NCBI RefSeq assembly: GCF_030816475.1
Contig: NZ_JAUSXF010000001.1
Coordinates: forward strand, 2,356,001-2,420,000
DNA: 64,000 nt
DNA from: Arthrobacter pascens
GTDB taxonomy: Bacteria > Actinomycetota > Actinomycetes > Actinomycetales > Micrococcaceae
Direction of reading: 5' to 3'
In this document: in pieces, positions 27,530 through 36,159 of the stretch
Position numbering within the stretch: the stretch's first letter is position 1
How the letters are laid out: the number at the start of each line of letters is the position of its first letter
Notes under the pieces: model-generated
Databases searched by the model: none
Told to the model about the DNA's origin: nothing
Seen by the model: the letters and a program-made list of their open reading frames with translations, nothing else
Made by a program: the position numbers and the translations under genes

Positions 27530-28213
27530 TCAGGGTTCGAACCGGTACCCCATGCCCGCTTCGGTGAGCAGGTGCCTGGGCCGGGCAGGGTCGGCTTCAA
27601 GTTTGCGGCGCAGCTGCCCCATGTAGACGCGCAGGTAGTGGGTTTCACTAACGTATGCAGGGCCCCAGATCTTTTTCAGCATCTGCTGCTGGGTGATAAG
27701 GCGGCCGGGGTTGCGAACCAGGAGCTGAAGGATGGCCCATTCGCGCGGAGTCAGCTTCACGGGTGTGCCGTCGCGAGTGACCTTTCGGTTAGCGAGATCC
27801 ACGCTGAAATCACCGACGTCGACCGCGGTTACCGCCTCCCCGTCGCCGTCGGAGCGGAGGCGTCGTTCTGCGACGCGCAGCCGCGCGAGGAGCTCATCCA
27901 GGCCAAAGGGTTTGGTGACGTAGTCGTCTGCACCCGCGTCAAGGGCGCGGACCTTGTCCTCGGATCCGTGCCGGGCCGAAAGCACGATGATGGGCATGTT
28001 GCTGGAGCGCCTGATCTTAATAATGATGTCCACGCCGTTGATGTCCGGGAGTCCAAGGTCCAGCACGACGACGTCGGGGTGGCCGGTTGCGGCGTGCTGG
28101 AGGGCAGCCAACCCGTCCAGCGCGGTAAGAACCTTGTATCCCTCGGCTTGGAGGTTTATCTGCAGGGCGCGCAGTAGTTGGGGTTCGTCATCGACGACAA
28201 GCAGTGTCGTCAT
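27530..28213 (-). CDS. kdpE: KdpE-type response regulator
   Basis: 227 residues. Receiver domain: acidic pair in LLVVDDEPQ, phospho-acceptor D52 in VVVLDLGLPD, conserved T/S in IIVLSARH and K in YVTKPFG. OmpR-type winged-helix DNA-binding domain: VKLTPREWAILQLLVRNPGR, YLRVYMGQLRRKLE and the GMGYRF ending typical of KdpE. Start overlaps the kdpD stop by 4 bp. It would normally switch on kdpFABC at low K+. No such genes are here, so the adjacent permeases are candidate targets. Confidence 0.92.
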   Translation of the reverse strand: MTTLLVVDDEPQLLRALQINLQAEGYKVLTALDGLAALQHAATGHPDVVVLDLGLPDINGVDIIIKIRRSSNMPIIVLSARHGSEDKVRALDAGADDYVTKPFGLDELLARLRVAERRLRSDGDGEAVTAVDVGDFSVDLANRKVTRDGTPVKLTPREWAILQLLVRNPGRLITQQQMLKKIWGPAYVSETHYLRVYMGQLRRKLEADPARPRHLLTEAGMGYRFEP

Positions 28214-30780
28214 GGGTGGCTTCTCATAGCGCCGGTTTCCGGGCGTGCCGTGCTTGGGCCGGCGGACAGGGGCAGCCGGATGAGCATGGTCAGTCCTCCT
28301 CCTGGCGTTTGTTCCGCCGTCAGCGTTCCGCCCATGGCTTCTGTGAAGCCTTTGGCCACGGCCAGCCCGAGTCCAATGCCGAGCCCTTCCGGTGCGTCGT
28401 CAAGGCGCTGGAAGGGCTCGAACATCGCGATGACTTTCGCCGCCGGGACGCCCTGGCCGTGGTCCACGATGCGCAGTTCGCCACAGGGGTGACCGTTGAT
28501 GGCGCCCGCCGCCGCGCTGGAGGATCCGACGATGACAATGTCCGAATCAGCGGCGTATTTCAGGGCATTCTCCACGATGTTGGCAATAACGCGCTCCAGC
28601 ATGCCCAGGTCAGCGTCAACTGCAGGCATGTTAGGAGCCAGGTGAACCCTGATCCGGCCACGAGGTAGTTCCCGCAGCGCGTCTTCGATGGCATCACGCC
28701 ACGTCACTGGAGAGGTGAGTGAGGCTGTTGATCCGCTGGATATTCGGGACATATCCAGGAGATTGCCGATCAAGGAGTCAAGGCGGTTCGCGTAGGAGTC
28801 GATGGTGTCCAGCATTTCCTCCTGCAACTCGTCGGCCGGACGTTGTTTCTGGCGCTGCAGAGCGGTGACCGCAAGCTTAATACCCGCCAGCGGTGTCCGA
28901 AGGTCATGGCTGACGGCACGCAGAATGGATGTCCGGATGCTGTTGCCCTCAGCCAGTTTCGTCGTTTTCTTCAGTTTGAGCTGCAGTGCATGACGCTGCC
29001 GGAGTAAGAGCAGGTGGGCTCCGTGTGCTGCCAGCAACCGGCGCTCCCCTGCTGTCAGTGTCCTTCCGGAGAGAACTAGAGCTGTCCGGGGGTCTGCCAT
29101 TTCAGACGCAACGGCCTCTGATTCCTCCGACCCGGGGGCCGGAGGCGGCTCTTCTCCTGAATGCGCCTGAAGGTTCCAGGCGCTGCCGGCATCGGTTTTG
29201 GTGAACAGTCCCGCGGAGCAGACCTGGAAGGTCTCGCGGACCTTGTCCAGAAATCCGGCAATGGTGTCATCTTCGATCAGGGCATCCCTTGCCAGGTCTG
29301 CCAGTGTCGCGGCCTCGGCACGGGCACGGGCGGCCTCCTGTGCCCGCTTGGCTGAGAGCCCCACGACCAGGGACACTGCAATCGCCGCACCCACGAATAC
29401 GAGCAACGAGAACAGATTCTGCGGGTTACTGATGCTCAGGGTCCCGACGGGATCGGTCTCGAAGTAATTGAGCAGCAACGAGTCCAGAATCGCGGCGAGC
29501 ACCGCAGGCCAGAGACCCCCGATGAACGCGACCGCCATCACTCCTGTCAGATGGACCAACACATGCGTGGCAAAGTTCAGCTCGGGGGCGAGGGACATCA
29601 ATGCGGTGGTCCCGAGGGGAAGGAGTACCGCCAAGGCAAAGCCTGCGATTGTTCTGGCCCGGCCCAGCCCGCCGGATCTGACCTTGGGCAGGCCAGGACT
29701 GCCCAAGGGGTGGTGGGAGACCATGTGAACGTCAATATCGCCTGAGCCACGGATAATCTTTGACCCCACACCGCCTCCCAGCATGTGGGTCAGCCGGCCC
29801 CGGGAGACTCCCACGACGATCTGGGTGGCGTTGACGCTACGGGAAAAGTCCAGCAAAGTACGTGCCGGGTCGTCCCTGGATACCGTGTGGTAGCTGCCAC
29901 CCAGATCGGTTACAAGCTTGCGCTGTGCCTCCAGAGCAATCGGGGAGGCCTCAGGCTTGCCGTCAGACACGCGGACATGAACGGCCAAAAGGTCTCCGCC
30001 GTTAACCCTCGACAGAATCCTCGACGCCCTCCGGATCAGCCCTTCGCCCTCCGGGCCCCCGGAGAGGCCCAGGACTACTCGTTCCCGCGCTGGCAAGTTC
30101 GCTGTAATGCCATGGCTGGCCCGGTATTTCGACAACCCTTCATCGACCCTGTCGGCCAGCCAGATCAGGGCGACTTCCCGCAATGCGATCAGGTTATCGA
30201 GCCGAAATTCGTTTGCAAGGGCAGCGTCAACCCTGTCTTTGGGGTAGACGCTTCCATCCGAGAGACGCTGGCGCAGCAATTCCGGAGAAATGTCTACGAG
30301 TTCAATCTGATCCGCCCGGCGCACGACATCGTCAGGCACCGATTCTGTTTGAGGCACCTGGGTGATGTCGGATACGACATCACCCAGAGAGGCAAGGTGC
30401 CAGATGCCAATTGTTGAGAGCACATCAATGCCAGCATCGAGGAGTTCCTCGACGTCCTGCCACCGCTTTTCGTTGCGGCTCCCGGGAGCGTTGGTGTGTG
30501 CGTACTCATCAACGATGGCGATTTGCGGGTGCCGGTCCAAGACGGCATCGACGTCCATCTCCTTCGCATCAAATGCGTGGGGCCCGAGGAGCGGCGGGAT
30601 GAGCTCCAGCCCTGTCATGAGCTCCTGCGTCTCCAACCGGCCATGGTCCAAAGCAATGCCCACGGCAACATCCCTGCCGATACTCTGCAGCTGGCGGGCT
30701 TCCTGAAGCAAGGCAAAAGTCACGCCCGCACCCGGAGCTGCGCCCAGAAATATGCGAAGAATTCCCCTTGCCATACCCAC
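28210..30780 (-). CDS. kdpD: KdpD-type sensor histidine kinase with altered Walker A
   Basis: 856 residues, normal KdpD length. Order: KdpD N-terminal domain (IVDEYAHTNAPGSRNEKRWQ), universal-stress-like domain, four membrane helices (about 370-470), GAF-like domain, HisKA (H622 in AVSHDLRTPLAG) and HATPase (NIVENALKYA; IVDHGQGVP; GLGIGLGLAVAKG). The N-terminal P-loop reads GAAPGAGVTFALL: the lysine of the usual GKT is valine (residue 20), so ATP or c-di-AMP binding there may be lost or changed. STIGIWHL also replaces the common TTVNVQHLE. The kinase core looks functional. Membrane-bound. Forms a two-component pair with kdpE. Confidence 0.92.
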   Translation of the reverse strand: MGMARGILRIFLGAAPGAGVTFALLQEARQLQSIGRDVAVGIALDHGRLETQELMTGLELIPPLLGPHAFDAKEMDVDAVLDRHPQIAIVDEYAHTNAPGSRNEKRWQDVEELLDAGIDVLSTIGIWHLASLGDVVSDITQVPQTESVPDDVVRRADQIELVDISPELLRQRLSDGSVYPKDRVDAALANEFRLDNLIALREVALIWLADRVDEGLSKYRASHGITANLPARERVVLGLSGGPEGEGLIRRASRILSRVNGGDLLAVHVRVSDGKPEASPIALEAQRKLVTDLGGSYHTVSRDDPARTLLDFSRSVNATQIVVGVSRGRLTHMLGGGVGSKIIRGSGDIDVHMVSHHPLGSPGLPKVRSGGLGRARTIAGFALAVLLPLGTTALMSLAPELNFATHVLVHLTGVMAVAFIGGLWPAVLAAILDSLLLNYFETDPVGTLSISNPQNLFSLLVFVGAAIAVSLVVGLSAKRAQEAARARAEAATLADLARDALIEDDTIAGFLDKVRETFQVCSAGLFTKTDAGSAWNLQAHSGEEPPPAPGSEESEAVASEMADPRTALVLSGRTLTAGERRLLAAHGAHLLLLRQRHALQLKLKKTTKLAEGNSIRTSILRAVSHDLRTPLAGIKLAVTALQRQKQRPADELQEEMLDTIDSYANRLDSLIGNLLDMSRISSGSTASLTSPVTWRDAIEDALRELPRGRIRVHLAPNMPAVDADLGMLERVIANIVENALKYAADSDIVIVGSSSAAAGAINGHPCGELRIVDHGQGVPAAKVIAMFEPFQRLDDAPEGLGIGLGLAVAKGFTEAMGGTLTAEQTPGGGLTMLIRLPLSAGPSTARPETGAMRSHP

Positions 30781-30820
30781 AGTCTGTCAGCTCAGGGCCC
30801 GGTCCAGGTCCCCGGATTCC

Positions 30821-30860
30821 TGTCAATTGCCCGAGACTCTTCTCAATTGCCCGGGACTCT
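30821..30860 (-). repeat. Tandem 20-bp direct repeat upstream of kdpD
   Basis: TGTCAATTGCCCGAGACTCT and TCTCAATTGCCCGGGACTCT are adjacent, 18 of 20 identical, 41 bp upstream of the kdpD start. A 20-bp spacing puts both on the same DNA face, as expected for an OmpR-family regulator site. Autoregulation by KdpE is a plausible reading. Confidence 0.55.
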
Positions 30861-30890
30861 TTCATCCCCTTCCGGGGACAGGGCCCGGCC

Positions 30891-31655
30891 TCAGGTGATC
30901 TTGCGGCGGTAGATGACGCTCGCTAGGGCGTAGCCGATGGCCAGCAGGCCGACGAGCCAGGCGAGTGCGACCCAGATGCCATTGCCGACGGGTTCCTGGG
31001 CGAACAGGGCCCGGACGGTGTTCACGATGGAGGTCACGGGCTGGTTCTCGGCGAACCATGCGACCAGGCCGGGCATCGAGTCTGTAGGCGCGAACGCCGA
31101 GCTGATGAACGGCAGGAAGATCAGCGGGTAGCTGAACGCGCTCGCGCCGTCGACAGTCTTCGCTGAGAGTCCGGCGATCACGGCGATCCAGGTCAGTGCG
31201 AGGGTGAACAGGACCAGGATGCCGGCGACGGCGAGCCAGGCGATCAGGGATGCGCCGGTGCGGAATCCCATGATCAGCGCGACGCCGATAACGATCGCTA
31301 CCGAGACCAGGTTAGCTGCCAGGGAGGTGAGCACGTGCGCCCAGAGCACGCTGGACCTGGCAATCGGCATGGACTGGAAGCGTTCGAAGATGCCGCCCTG
31401 CAGGTCCAGGAACAGCCGGTAGGCGGTGTACGCGATGCCGGAGGCGATGGTGATGAGCAGGATGCCGGGGAGCATGTAGTTGACGTACGACTGGTCCGAG
31501 CCGGTGTTGATCGCGCCACCGAAGACGTAGACGAAAAGCAGCATCAGCGCGATCGGTGTGACAGCAGTGGTGATGATCGTGTCGGGGCTGCGGAGGATGT
31601 GGCGTAGCGAGCGTGCGGTGAGGACGCCGGTGTCGCCGAGGATGTGGGCGTTCAT
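30891..31655 (-). CDS. ABC-2 type exporter permease (DrrB-like)
   Basis: 254 residues, six hydrophobic segments, with the ABC-2 family motif IFERFQSMPIARSSVLWAHV. HILRSPDTIITTAVTPIALML and VYVFGGAINTG are typical of DrrB-type drug exporters. ATG overlaps the ATPase stop by 4 bp. Acts in the membrane with the ATPase at 31652. Substrate unknown, probably a hydrophobic toxin given the PadR control. Confidence 0.9.
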   Translation of the reverse strand: MNAHILGDTGVLTARSLRHILRSPDTIITTAVTPIALMLLFVYVFGGAINTGSDQSYVNYMLPGILLITIASGIAYTAYRLFLDLQGGIFERFQSMPIARSSVLWAHVLTSLAANLVSVAIVIGVALIMGFRTGASLIAWLAVAGILVLFTLALTWIAVIAGLSAKTVDGASAFSYPLIFLPFISSAFAPTDSMPGLVAWFAENQPVTSIVNTVRALFAQEPVGNGIWVALAWLVGLLAIGYALASVIYRRKIT

Positions 31656-32503
31656 TGCTTTTCCTTTCCTGCCGGGACCCTGCCGTGGGTGCGGCCGTCG
31701 TCGTCGGCGGAGTCTGCCTCGGTGCTGTCGGTCTCGGCGGTGTCACCGACGAGGGCGAGGAAGACGTCCTCGAGGGAGGGCTGCTTCTCGATGTACTCGA
31801 CCTGGGCAGGCGGGAGGAGTTGCTTGAGTTCGGCGAGGGTGCCGTTCTGGATGATCGTGCCCTTGTGCAGGATGGCGATCCGGTCCGCAAGCTGTTCGGC
31901 CTCGTCGAGGTACTGCGTGGTGAGCAGCACCGTGGTGCCCTGGCTGGCCAGTTGCCTGATGGTCTGCCATACCTCGATCCGCGCCTGGGGGTCGAGCCCG
32001 GTGGTGGGTTCGTCGAGGAAGATGATCGGCGGGTTCCCGATCAGGCTCATGGCGATGTCGAGCCGGCGGCGCATGCCGCCGGAGTACGTGGACGCCTTGC
32101 GGTTCCCTGCGTCGGTAAGGGCGAAGCGGGCGAGCAGGCCGTCGGCGACCGCGCCAGGGTTCTTCAGGTGACGCAGCTTGGCGATCAGCACGAGGTTCTC
32201 ACGGCCGGTGAGTACTTCATCAACCGCGGCGAACTGGCCGGTCAGGCTGATCGACTCGCGCACCTCACCGGGTTTCTCGCCGACGTCGAAGCCGTTAACC
32301 GTGGCGGTGCCGGCGTCGGCCTTCAGCAGCGTCGACAGGATCCGGACCAGCGTGGTCTTGCCGGCACCGTTCGAGCCGAGCAGCGCGAAGATGCTGCCCG
32401 CCCTCACGTCGAAGTCGACGCCCCGCAGCACCTGCAGGTCCTTGAACGACTTGCCGATGCCCTGCACCCGGATCGCAGGTGCAAGGGCCTGGTCTGTAGT
32501 CAT
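31652..32503 (-). CDS. ABC exporter ATPase (DrrA-like)
   Basis: 283 residues. Walker A GSNGAGKTT, Q-loop LTGQFAAVDE, signature YSGGMRRRLD, Walker B IIFLDEPTTGLD and H-loop-like LLTTQYLDEAE are all present. The C-terminal LEDVFLALVGD tail is typical of DrrA. ATG 32503 has GGAG upstream and overlaps the previous stop. A frame extension to 32581 is an artefact inside the preceding gene. Its acidic C-terminal tail (TDSTEADSADDD) is unusual. Confidence 0.93.
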   Translation of the reverse strand: MTTDQALAPAIRVQGIGKSFKDLQVLRGVDFDVRAGSIFALLGSNGAGKTTLVRILSTLLKADAGTATVNGFDVGEKPGEVRESISLTGQFAAVDEVLTGRENLVLIAKLRHLKNPGAVADGLLARFALTDAGNRKASTYSGGMRRRLDIAMSLIGNPPIIFLDEPTTGLDPQARIEVWQTIRQLASQGTTVLLTTQYLDEAEQLADRIAILHKGTIIQNGTLAELKQLLPPAQVEYIEKQPSLEDVFLALVGDTAETDSTEADSADDDGRTHGRVPAGKEKQ

Positions 32504-32880
32504 GCCTTCGTCTCCTTTCCGTCGTGCCCGGTGGCGGCCTCGATCGCCTTCGTGAGCCGGGCGCGCTCCTTGTCGATCCACCGGGTACCGCCGTAGGCCT
32601 GGGTGAATGTTTCAGCGAACTCGACCGGGTCATCGCCAACGATCGCGGCCACCGGCGTCCCGTCGACGGCGGCACGCTCCCAGAGATCGGCAAAGTCGCC
32701 GAACATCCTGACCAGCGTGTCGCCGTCGGTAACTCCCCCGTAGTACATGAAGTACCGCTCGAATGCTTTTGCGGCCGAGGCGTACGGCTCGGGAAGCCCT
32801 TCGATGCGGGCCTTGTACTGCTTGAACTGCTTCTTCTGCTCCAGCGAGCCGGTGAGGGCTTCGATCCACTTAGCTGCCAT
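32500..32880 (-). CDS. DUF1048 protein
   Basis: 126 residues: MAAKWIEALTGSLEQKKQFK, QYKARIEGLPEPYASAAKAF, then ERYFMYYGGVTDGDTLVRMF. This matches DUF1048, a small helical family commonly encoded between PadR regulators and ABC exporters. AAGGAG before ATG 32880. Stop overlaps the ATPase start by 4 bp. Function unknown; the position suggests a role in sensing or in the exporter. Confidence 0.88.
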   Translation of the reverse strand: MAAKWIEALTGSLEQKKQFKQYKARIEGLPEPYASAAKAFERYFMYYGGVTDGDTLVRMFGDFADLWERAAVDGTPVAAIVGDDPVEFAETFTQAYGGTRWIDKERARLTKAIEAATGHDGKETKA

Positions 32881-32882
32881 GG

Positions 32883-33233
32883 TTACGCTCCTTCTTCCTG
32901 CAGGTGTTCGATGTTGTGATGTAGGCGTTCGATCCGCTCTACGAGGAAGTTCCACGTCCGCCAGAACTCCTCGAGGTACTCACGCCCCAGTCCGTTCAGT
33001 GAATAGACCTTGCGTGGCGGCCCTTTCTCGGACGGGACCTTCTCGACGTCGACGAGCCCGCGCTGCTCGATCCTGATCAGCAGGGCATAGACGGTCCCCT
33101 CGACGATGTCGGAGAAGCCCTGCTCACGCAGCCGCGCCGTGATCTCATACCCGTACGCGGGCCGCACGGCCAGGATCGCCAGGACAATGCCCTCCAGCGT
33201 GCCCTTCAGCATCTCTGTTGTCTGCTTGCCCAT
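32883..33233 (-). CDS. PadR-family transcriptional regulator
   Basis: 116 residues. The winged helix is visible: MLKGTLEGIVLAILAVRPAY, GYEITARLREQGFSDIVEGT, VYALLIRIEQRGLV and GPPRKVYSLNGLGREYLEEF. The C-terminal dimerisation helix ends LHHNIEHLQEEG. First gene of a four-gene operon (padR, DUF1048, ATPase, permease). A perfect inverted repeat 21 bp upstream is the probable autoregulatory operator, so a ligand likely derepresses the exporter. Confidence 0.92.
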   Translation of the reverse strand: MGKQTTEMLKGTLEGIVLAILAVRPAYGYEITARLREQGFSDIVEGTVYALLIRIEQRGLVDVEKVPSEKGPPRKVYSLNGLGREYLEEFWRTWNFLVERIERLHHNIEHLQEEGA

Positions 33234-33253
33234 GAACCCCTCCTCTTACTACT

Positions 33254-33287
33254 CAGTGTTACTGACTACCACTAGATAGTAACACTG
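33254..33287. promoter_or_regulatory. Inverted-repeat operator of the PadR operon
   Basis: CAGTGTTACT and AGTAACACTG are perfect 10-bp arms separated by 14 bp, 21-54 bp upstream of the padR start, in an otherwise AT-rich promoter. The GTGTTAC...GTAACAC form fits PadR/LmrR-type operators. Confidence 0.75.
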
Positions 33288-33435
33288 AATAGCATCGGTG
33301 CAAGGGCCATACACTCTGTTCTTGCTCCGGCACCCTTGGCCATCCCGGGTCATAAGCCTGAATGAACCCGACCGGGCAGAAAAGTGGCCCTCCCACACGC
33401 GCGGGGCCAAAAGCGGGGAACAGCTGAGGCGCTGG

Positions 33436-33984
33436 TCAGGTCACGGAATGCTCGATGACCAATTGCTGCAGAAGTTCCAGCGTGCTGAGCGTCCGGACGG
33501 TGATGTGCCGGTACTCCCGGGTCCGGCCTATCCGTGCCAGGACGCTCCGGGAAGCAGCATCGGTGCGGATCGACCAGTAGATGTGGCCGCCGGCCGGTGT
33601 TACTTGTTCCAGATCCGGTTCCGGCTCCATGCCGGACAACAACCGTGCGGCAGTGACGGAGCCAGTAAGAAAGATGACGTGGTGCGCATAGCTGGGCTGA
33701 TCGTGCCATTGGGCTGGCGCCTCGTCCAGCACGCGAGCGAGTTGGGTTCCGGTCAAGACGACCGCGGGTGTGGATCGTCCGAGCCGCTGCCCCACTGCCC
33801 GCCCGATCTGCTCGGCCAAGTGTGCCGTCCTCGTCCGCGGCGCCTCGATAAGGAGATTGCCGCTCGGTAGGTACGATTCAAGTACGGTGATGCCTACCTG
33901 CTCGACGCACTCCCGTAAGGATGCCGTAGTGATCCTCGAGTTCGCTCCCGCGTTAACGGCCCGGAGTAGCACGACGTAGCGCAA
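33436..33984 (-). CDS. DUF1697 protein
   Basis: 182 residues starting RYVVLLRAVNAGANSRITTA, then LRECVEQVGITVLESYLPSG and NLLIEA, the hallmark order of DUF1697. The TTG at 33984 is favoured because GGAGG lies 6 bp upstream. The frame extends two codons to another TTG that abuts the ribosome site. Family function is unknown. Usual length. Isolated gene; the 190 bp to the next gene show nothing recognisable. Confidence 0.83.
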   Translation of the reverse strand: MRYVVLLRAVNAGANSRITTASLRECVEQVGITVLESYLPSGNLLIEAPRTRTAHLAEQIGRAVGQRLGRSTPAVVLTGTQLARVLDEAPAQWHDQPSYAHHVIFLTGSVTAARLLSGMEPEPDLEQVTPAGGHIYWSIRTDAASRSVLARIGRTREYRHITVRTLSTLELLQQLVIEHSVT

Positions 33985-34176
33985 GTCCAACCTCCATGGT
34001 GCTCACTGATGGGTTCATCATCCCCCGGCTTCCCAGGATTGAGAACGCACTGATCTGCTGCTGAGCGGAAAATGCCAATGAGCGGGCAACCCAACCGCCG
34101 GCGAAGCCCCTAGTGGTCGTTGTGAGCTCGATGAAGATGCCGATCACTCCCGGAACGTAGTTGACCCTGGGCGTGG

Positions 34177-34545
34177 TTAGAGAAGCGGACCTGCATGTCC
34201 GGCAATGAGTAGCCATCTTTCATCTTCGTGGATCCAAACTTGAGTCATGGGCATGCGGTTTTGCCTCCGGCCGGCCATCGTGGATACGTCGTCAGTAACG
34301 ATGCAGGTCAGAACGGCGGTCGTACCGAAGATGGTGATCGTGGGGTGTTCGAGGGTTTGCGAGTGCCAATTGTTCTGGCCGCCGATGTTGGAACGAACGT
34401 ATGTATCGCGGTCGAACCGGTCGCCTTTGTGGGAAATCCAGCAAAACTTGGGATGCAGCAGACGAACCAAAGATTCTGCGTCACCTCGCTTAAGGGCTGC
34501 GGCTCTTTCTAAAGCAGCCTTTAGCACCTCGTCCGTAGTGAGCAT
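34177..34545 (-). CDS. NTF2-like (DUF4440/SnoaL-type) protein
   Basis: 122 residues with the cone-fold pattern: LKAALERAAALKRGDAESLV, RLLHPKFCWISHKGDRFDR, GTTAVLTCIVTDDVS, and the closing MTQVWIHEDERWLLIAGHAG. These small proteins are ligand-binding or mild enzymes of varied role. Divergent from the FAD monooxygenase at 34630, an arrangement sometimes seen with detoxification genes. Confidence 0.85.
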   Translation of the reverse strand: MLTTDEVLKAALERAAALKRGDAESLVRLLHPKFCWISHKGDRFDRDTYVRSNIGGQNNWHSQTLEHPTITIFGTTAVLTCIVTDDVSTMAGRRQNRMPMTQVWIHEDERWLLIAGHAGPLL

Positions 34546-34629
34546 GTGTTGAGCATGTCAGTGACTGGCCGGTGTTGGGAACTGGCAGTTGCCGGTAACG
34601 GACACTTTCAAAGTGGCTAGGATGGCGGG

Positions 34630-35787
34630 ATGGGCCAAGCACGCGTGCTGATCGTCGGGGCCGGCATCGCCGGTCCGGCCCTGGCCTACTGGCTCGCCCG
34701 GCACGGATTCCAACCCACCGTTCTTGAAAAAGCCCAGGGACTTCGGTCCAGCGGCAACCCGGTCGATGTTCGCGGCGGAGCGGCCGAGGTGGCCGGACGG
34801 ATGGGAATCCTGCCCCGACTTCATGAGGCGGCAACCTACCCGACCGGTTTCGCCTTTGTCACAGCCTCCGGTCGATGGATTGGGCCTCTACGGGTGGGCC
34901 GGCCCGGCGGCAACGGCGTCGAGGTACCCAGGGCCGATCTCTCCTCGATCCTCGTCGACGCTGTCCGGGACGAGGCCGAGTATATTTTCGGCGACTCGAT
35001 CAGGGCGCTGGACCAGGACACGGGCGGAGTCGAGGTCAGCTTCGAGCACGCCGCTCCTCGCCGGTTCGACCTGGTCGTCGGCGCCGACGGGCTGCACTCT
35101 AGCCTGCGCACCCTGGTGTTCGGAGAGGAGAGCAAATTCGTCCGTCACCTTGGCCTTTACATCGCCACACTGCCGCTCGATCGCCCCGCACGGGATCCGA
35201 GCACCATCCTGATGTACAACGCGCCCGGTCGTTCACTGACTGTCCATCCGGTGCGGGGCAACGAGGGCGCAGCTTTCATCTTCCGCGGCCCGGCCCTTCA
35301 GGAGCTCGACCGCAGGGACGTTGACGCCCGCAAACAGATCATTATCGACGCCTACACCGGCGACGGCTGGCAAGCACCCGTGCCGCCCGTACTGCCTGAG
35401 CTGCTGGACCTGCTCCGCACAGCCGAGGACCTGTACTTCGACGCGATCAGCCAGGTTCGATTGCCGACCTGGTCACATGGCAGGGTGGCACTGCTCGGGG
35501 ACGCCGCAGCCTGCGTATCACTTTTCGGCGACGGATCGAGCCTGGCCATGATCGGAGCCGCTACCCTCGCCGAAGCCCTCGCCGCTAACCCCCATGACCA
35601 CACCGCCGCTTTCCGCGCATATGAAAGCCGCCATCGCAAGGCCAGCCGCCCGAGCCAACACGGTTATACCCTCGCGGCCTCGCTGCTTGTTCCCTCGACC
35701 CGGAAAGGGATCGTTGTCCGTAATCTCATAGCCCGCCTGCTCCCACGTGCGCCGCGACCGCCCCTGTCCGCCGCCGGATCGACATGA
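34630..35787 (+). CDS. FAD-dependent monooxygenase (PHBH fold)
   Basis: 385 residues of the group A flavin hydroxylase type. Rossmann motif GAGIAGPALAYWLARHG at residues 10-26, the DG motif DLVVGADGLHSSLR and the GD motif RVALLGDAAACVSLFGDGSS are all present. PVDVRGGAAEVAGRMGIL is typical of the TetX/antibiotic-modifying and aromatic hydroxylase branches. Cytosolic, expected NAD(P)H-dependent hydroxylation of an aromatic or polyketide-like substrate. The substrate is not deducible. Ribosome site weak (GGCGGG). Confidence 0.88.
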   Translation: MGQARVLIVGAGIAGPALAYWLARHGFQPTVLEKAQGLRSSGNPVDVRGGAAEVAGRMGILPRLHEAATYPTGFAFVTASGRWIGPLRVGRPGGNGVEVPRADLSSILVDAVRDEAEYIFGDSIRALDQDTGGVEVSFEHAAPRRFDLVVGADGLHSSLRTLVFGEESKFVRHLGLYIATLPLDRPARDPSTILMYNAPGRSLTVHPVRGNEGAAFIFRGPALQELDRRDVDARKQIIIDAYTGDGWQAPVPPVLPELLDLLRTAEDLYFDAISQVRLPTWSHGRVALLGDAAACVSLFGDGSSLAMIGAATLAEALAANPHDHTAAFRAYESRHRKASRPSQHGYTLAASLLVPSTRKGIVVRNLIARLLPRAPRPPLSAAGST

Positions 35788-35830
35788 TGCCCACCAAAAA
35801 GCACTTGGAAATCGAGCAGGGGGCCATGTG

Positions 35831-36124
35831 ATGGTCCTGTTCACTGAGAATGACGCACCATTTTCACCGGTCCGCTGCGCCTTCACGGATCTGGCAGCAA
35901 TTCTCGATCTCCCTAGAACTGGGACCGGGGAAAAACGATTCTTAGGGTTTGGAGGCAGGAGGGTCTCCAGGGGATGCTGCCGCCGCTGGAAGCTCGTGCT
36001 GGATCCTTTGTATCTGCTGAGCCTGATGGGTTTGCGGGCAGAAGATTTCGTCCGCGATTCCGAGGAGTTCCCCGCTGCCTTGGTGTTGGGACCCACCGGA
36101 TGGGGCTATGTGGATCGGAGATAG
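35831..36124 (+). CDS. Small unrecognised protein with its own terminator
   Basis: 97 residues from ATG 35831: MVLFTENDAPFSPVRCAFTD, then LAAILDLPRTG, and a coherent C-terminal half (WKLVLDPLYLLSLMGLRAED, FVRDSEEFPAALVLGPTGWG). GGGGG precedes the start. Its stop is 3 bp before a textbook terminator, which is the main reason to believe it is expressed. No family recognised. Confidence 0.5.
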   Translation: MVLFTENDAPFSPVRCAFTDLAAILDLPRTGTGEKRFLGFGGRRVSRGCCRRWKLVLDPLYLLSLMGLRAEDFVRDSEEFPAALVLGPTGWGYVDRR

Positions 36125-36127
36125 AAG

Positions 36128-36159
36128 GCCTGCCGCTCCCCCAATCGGCAGGCTCTTTT
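36128..36159 (+). terminator. Rho-independent terminator
   Basis: GCCTGCCG and CGGCAGGC form an 8-bp stem with a 10-base loop, followed by TCTTTT. It directly follows the small gene ending at 36124. Confidence 0.8.
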
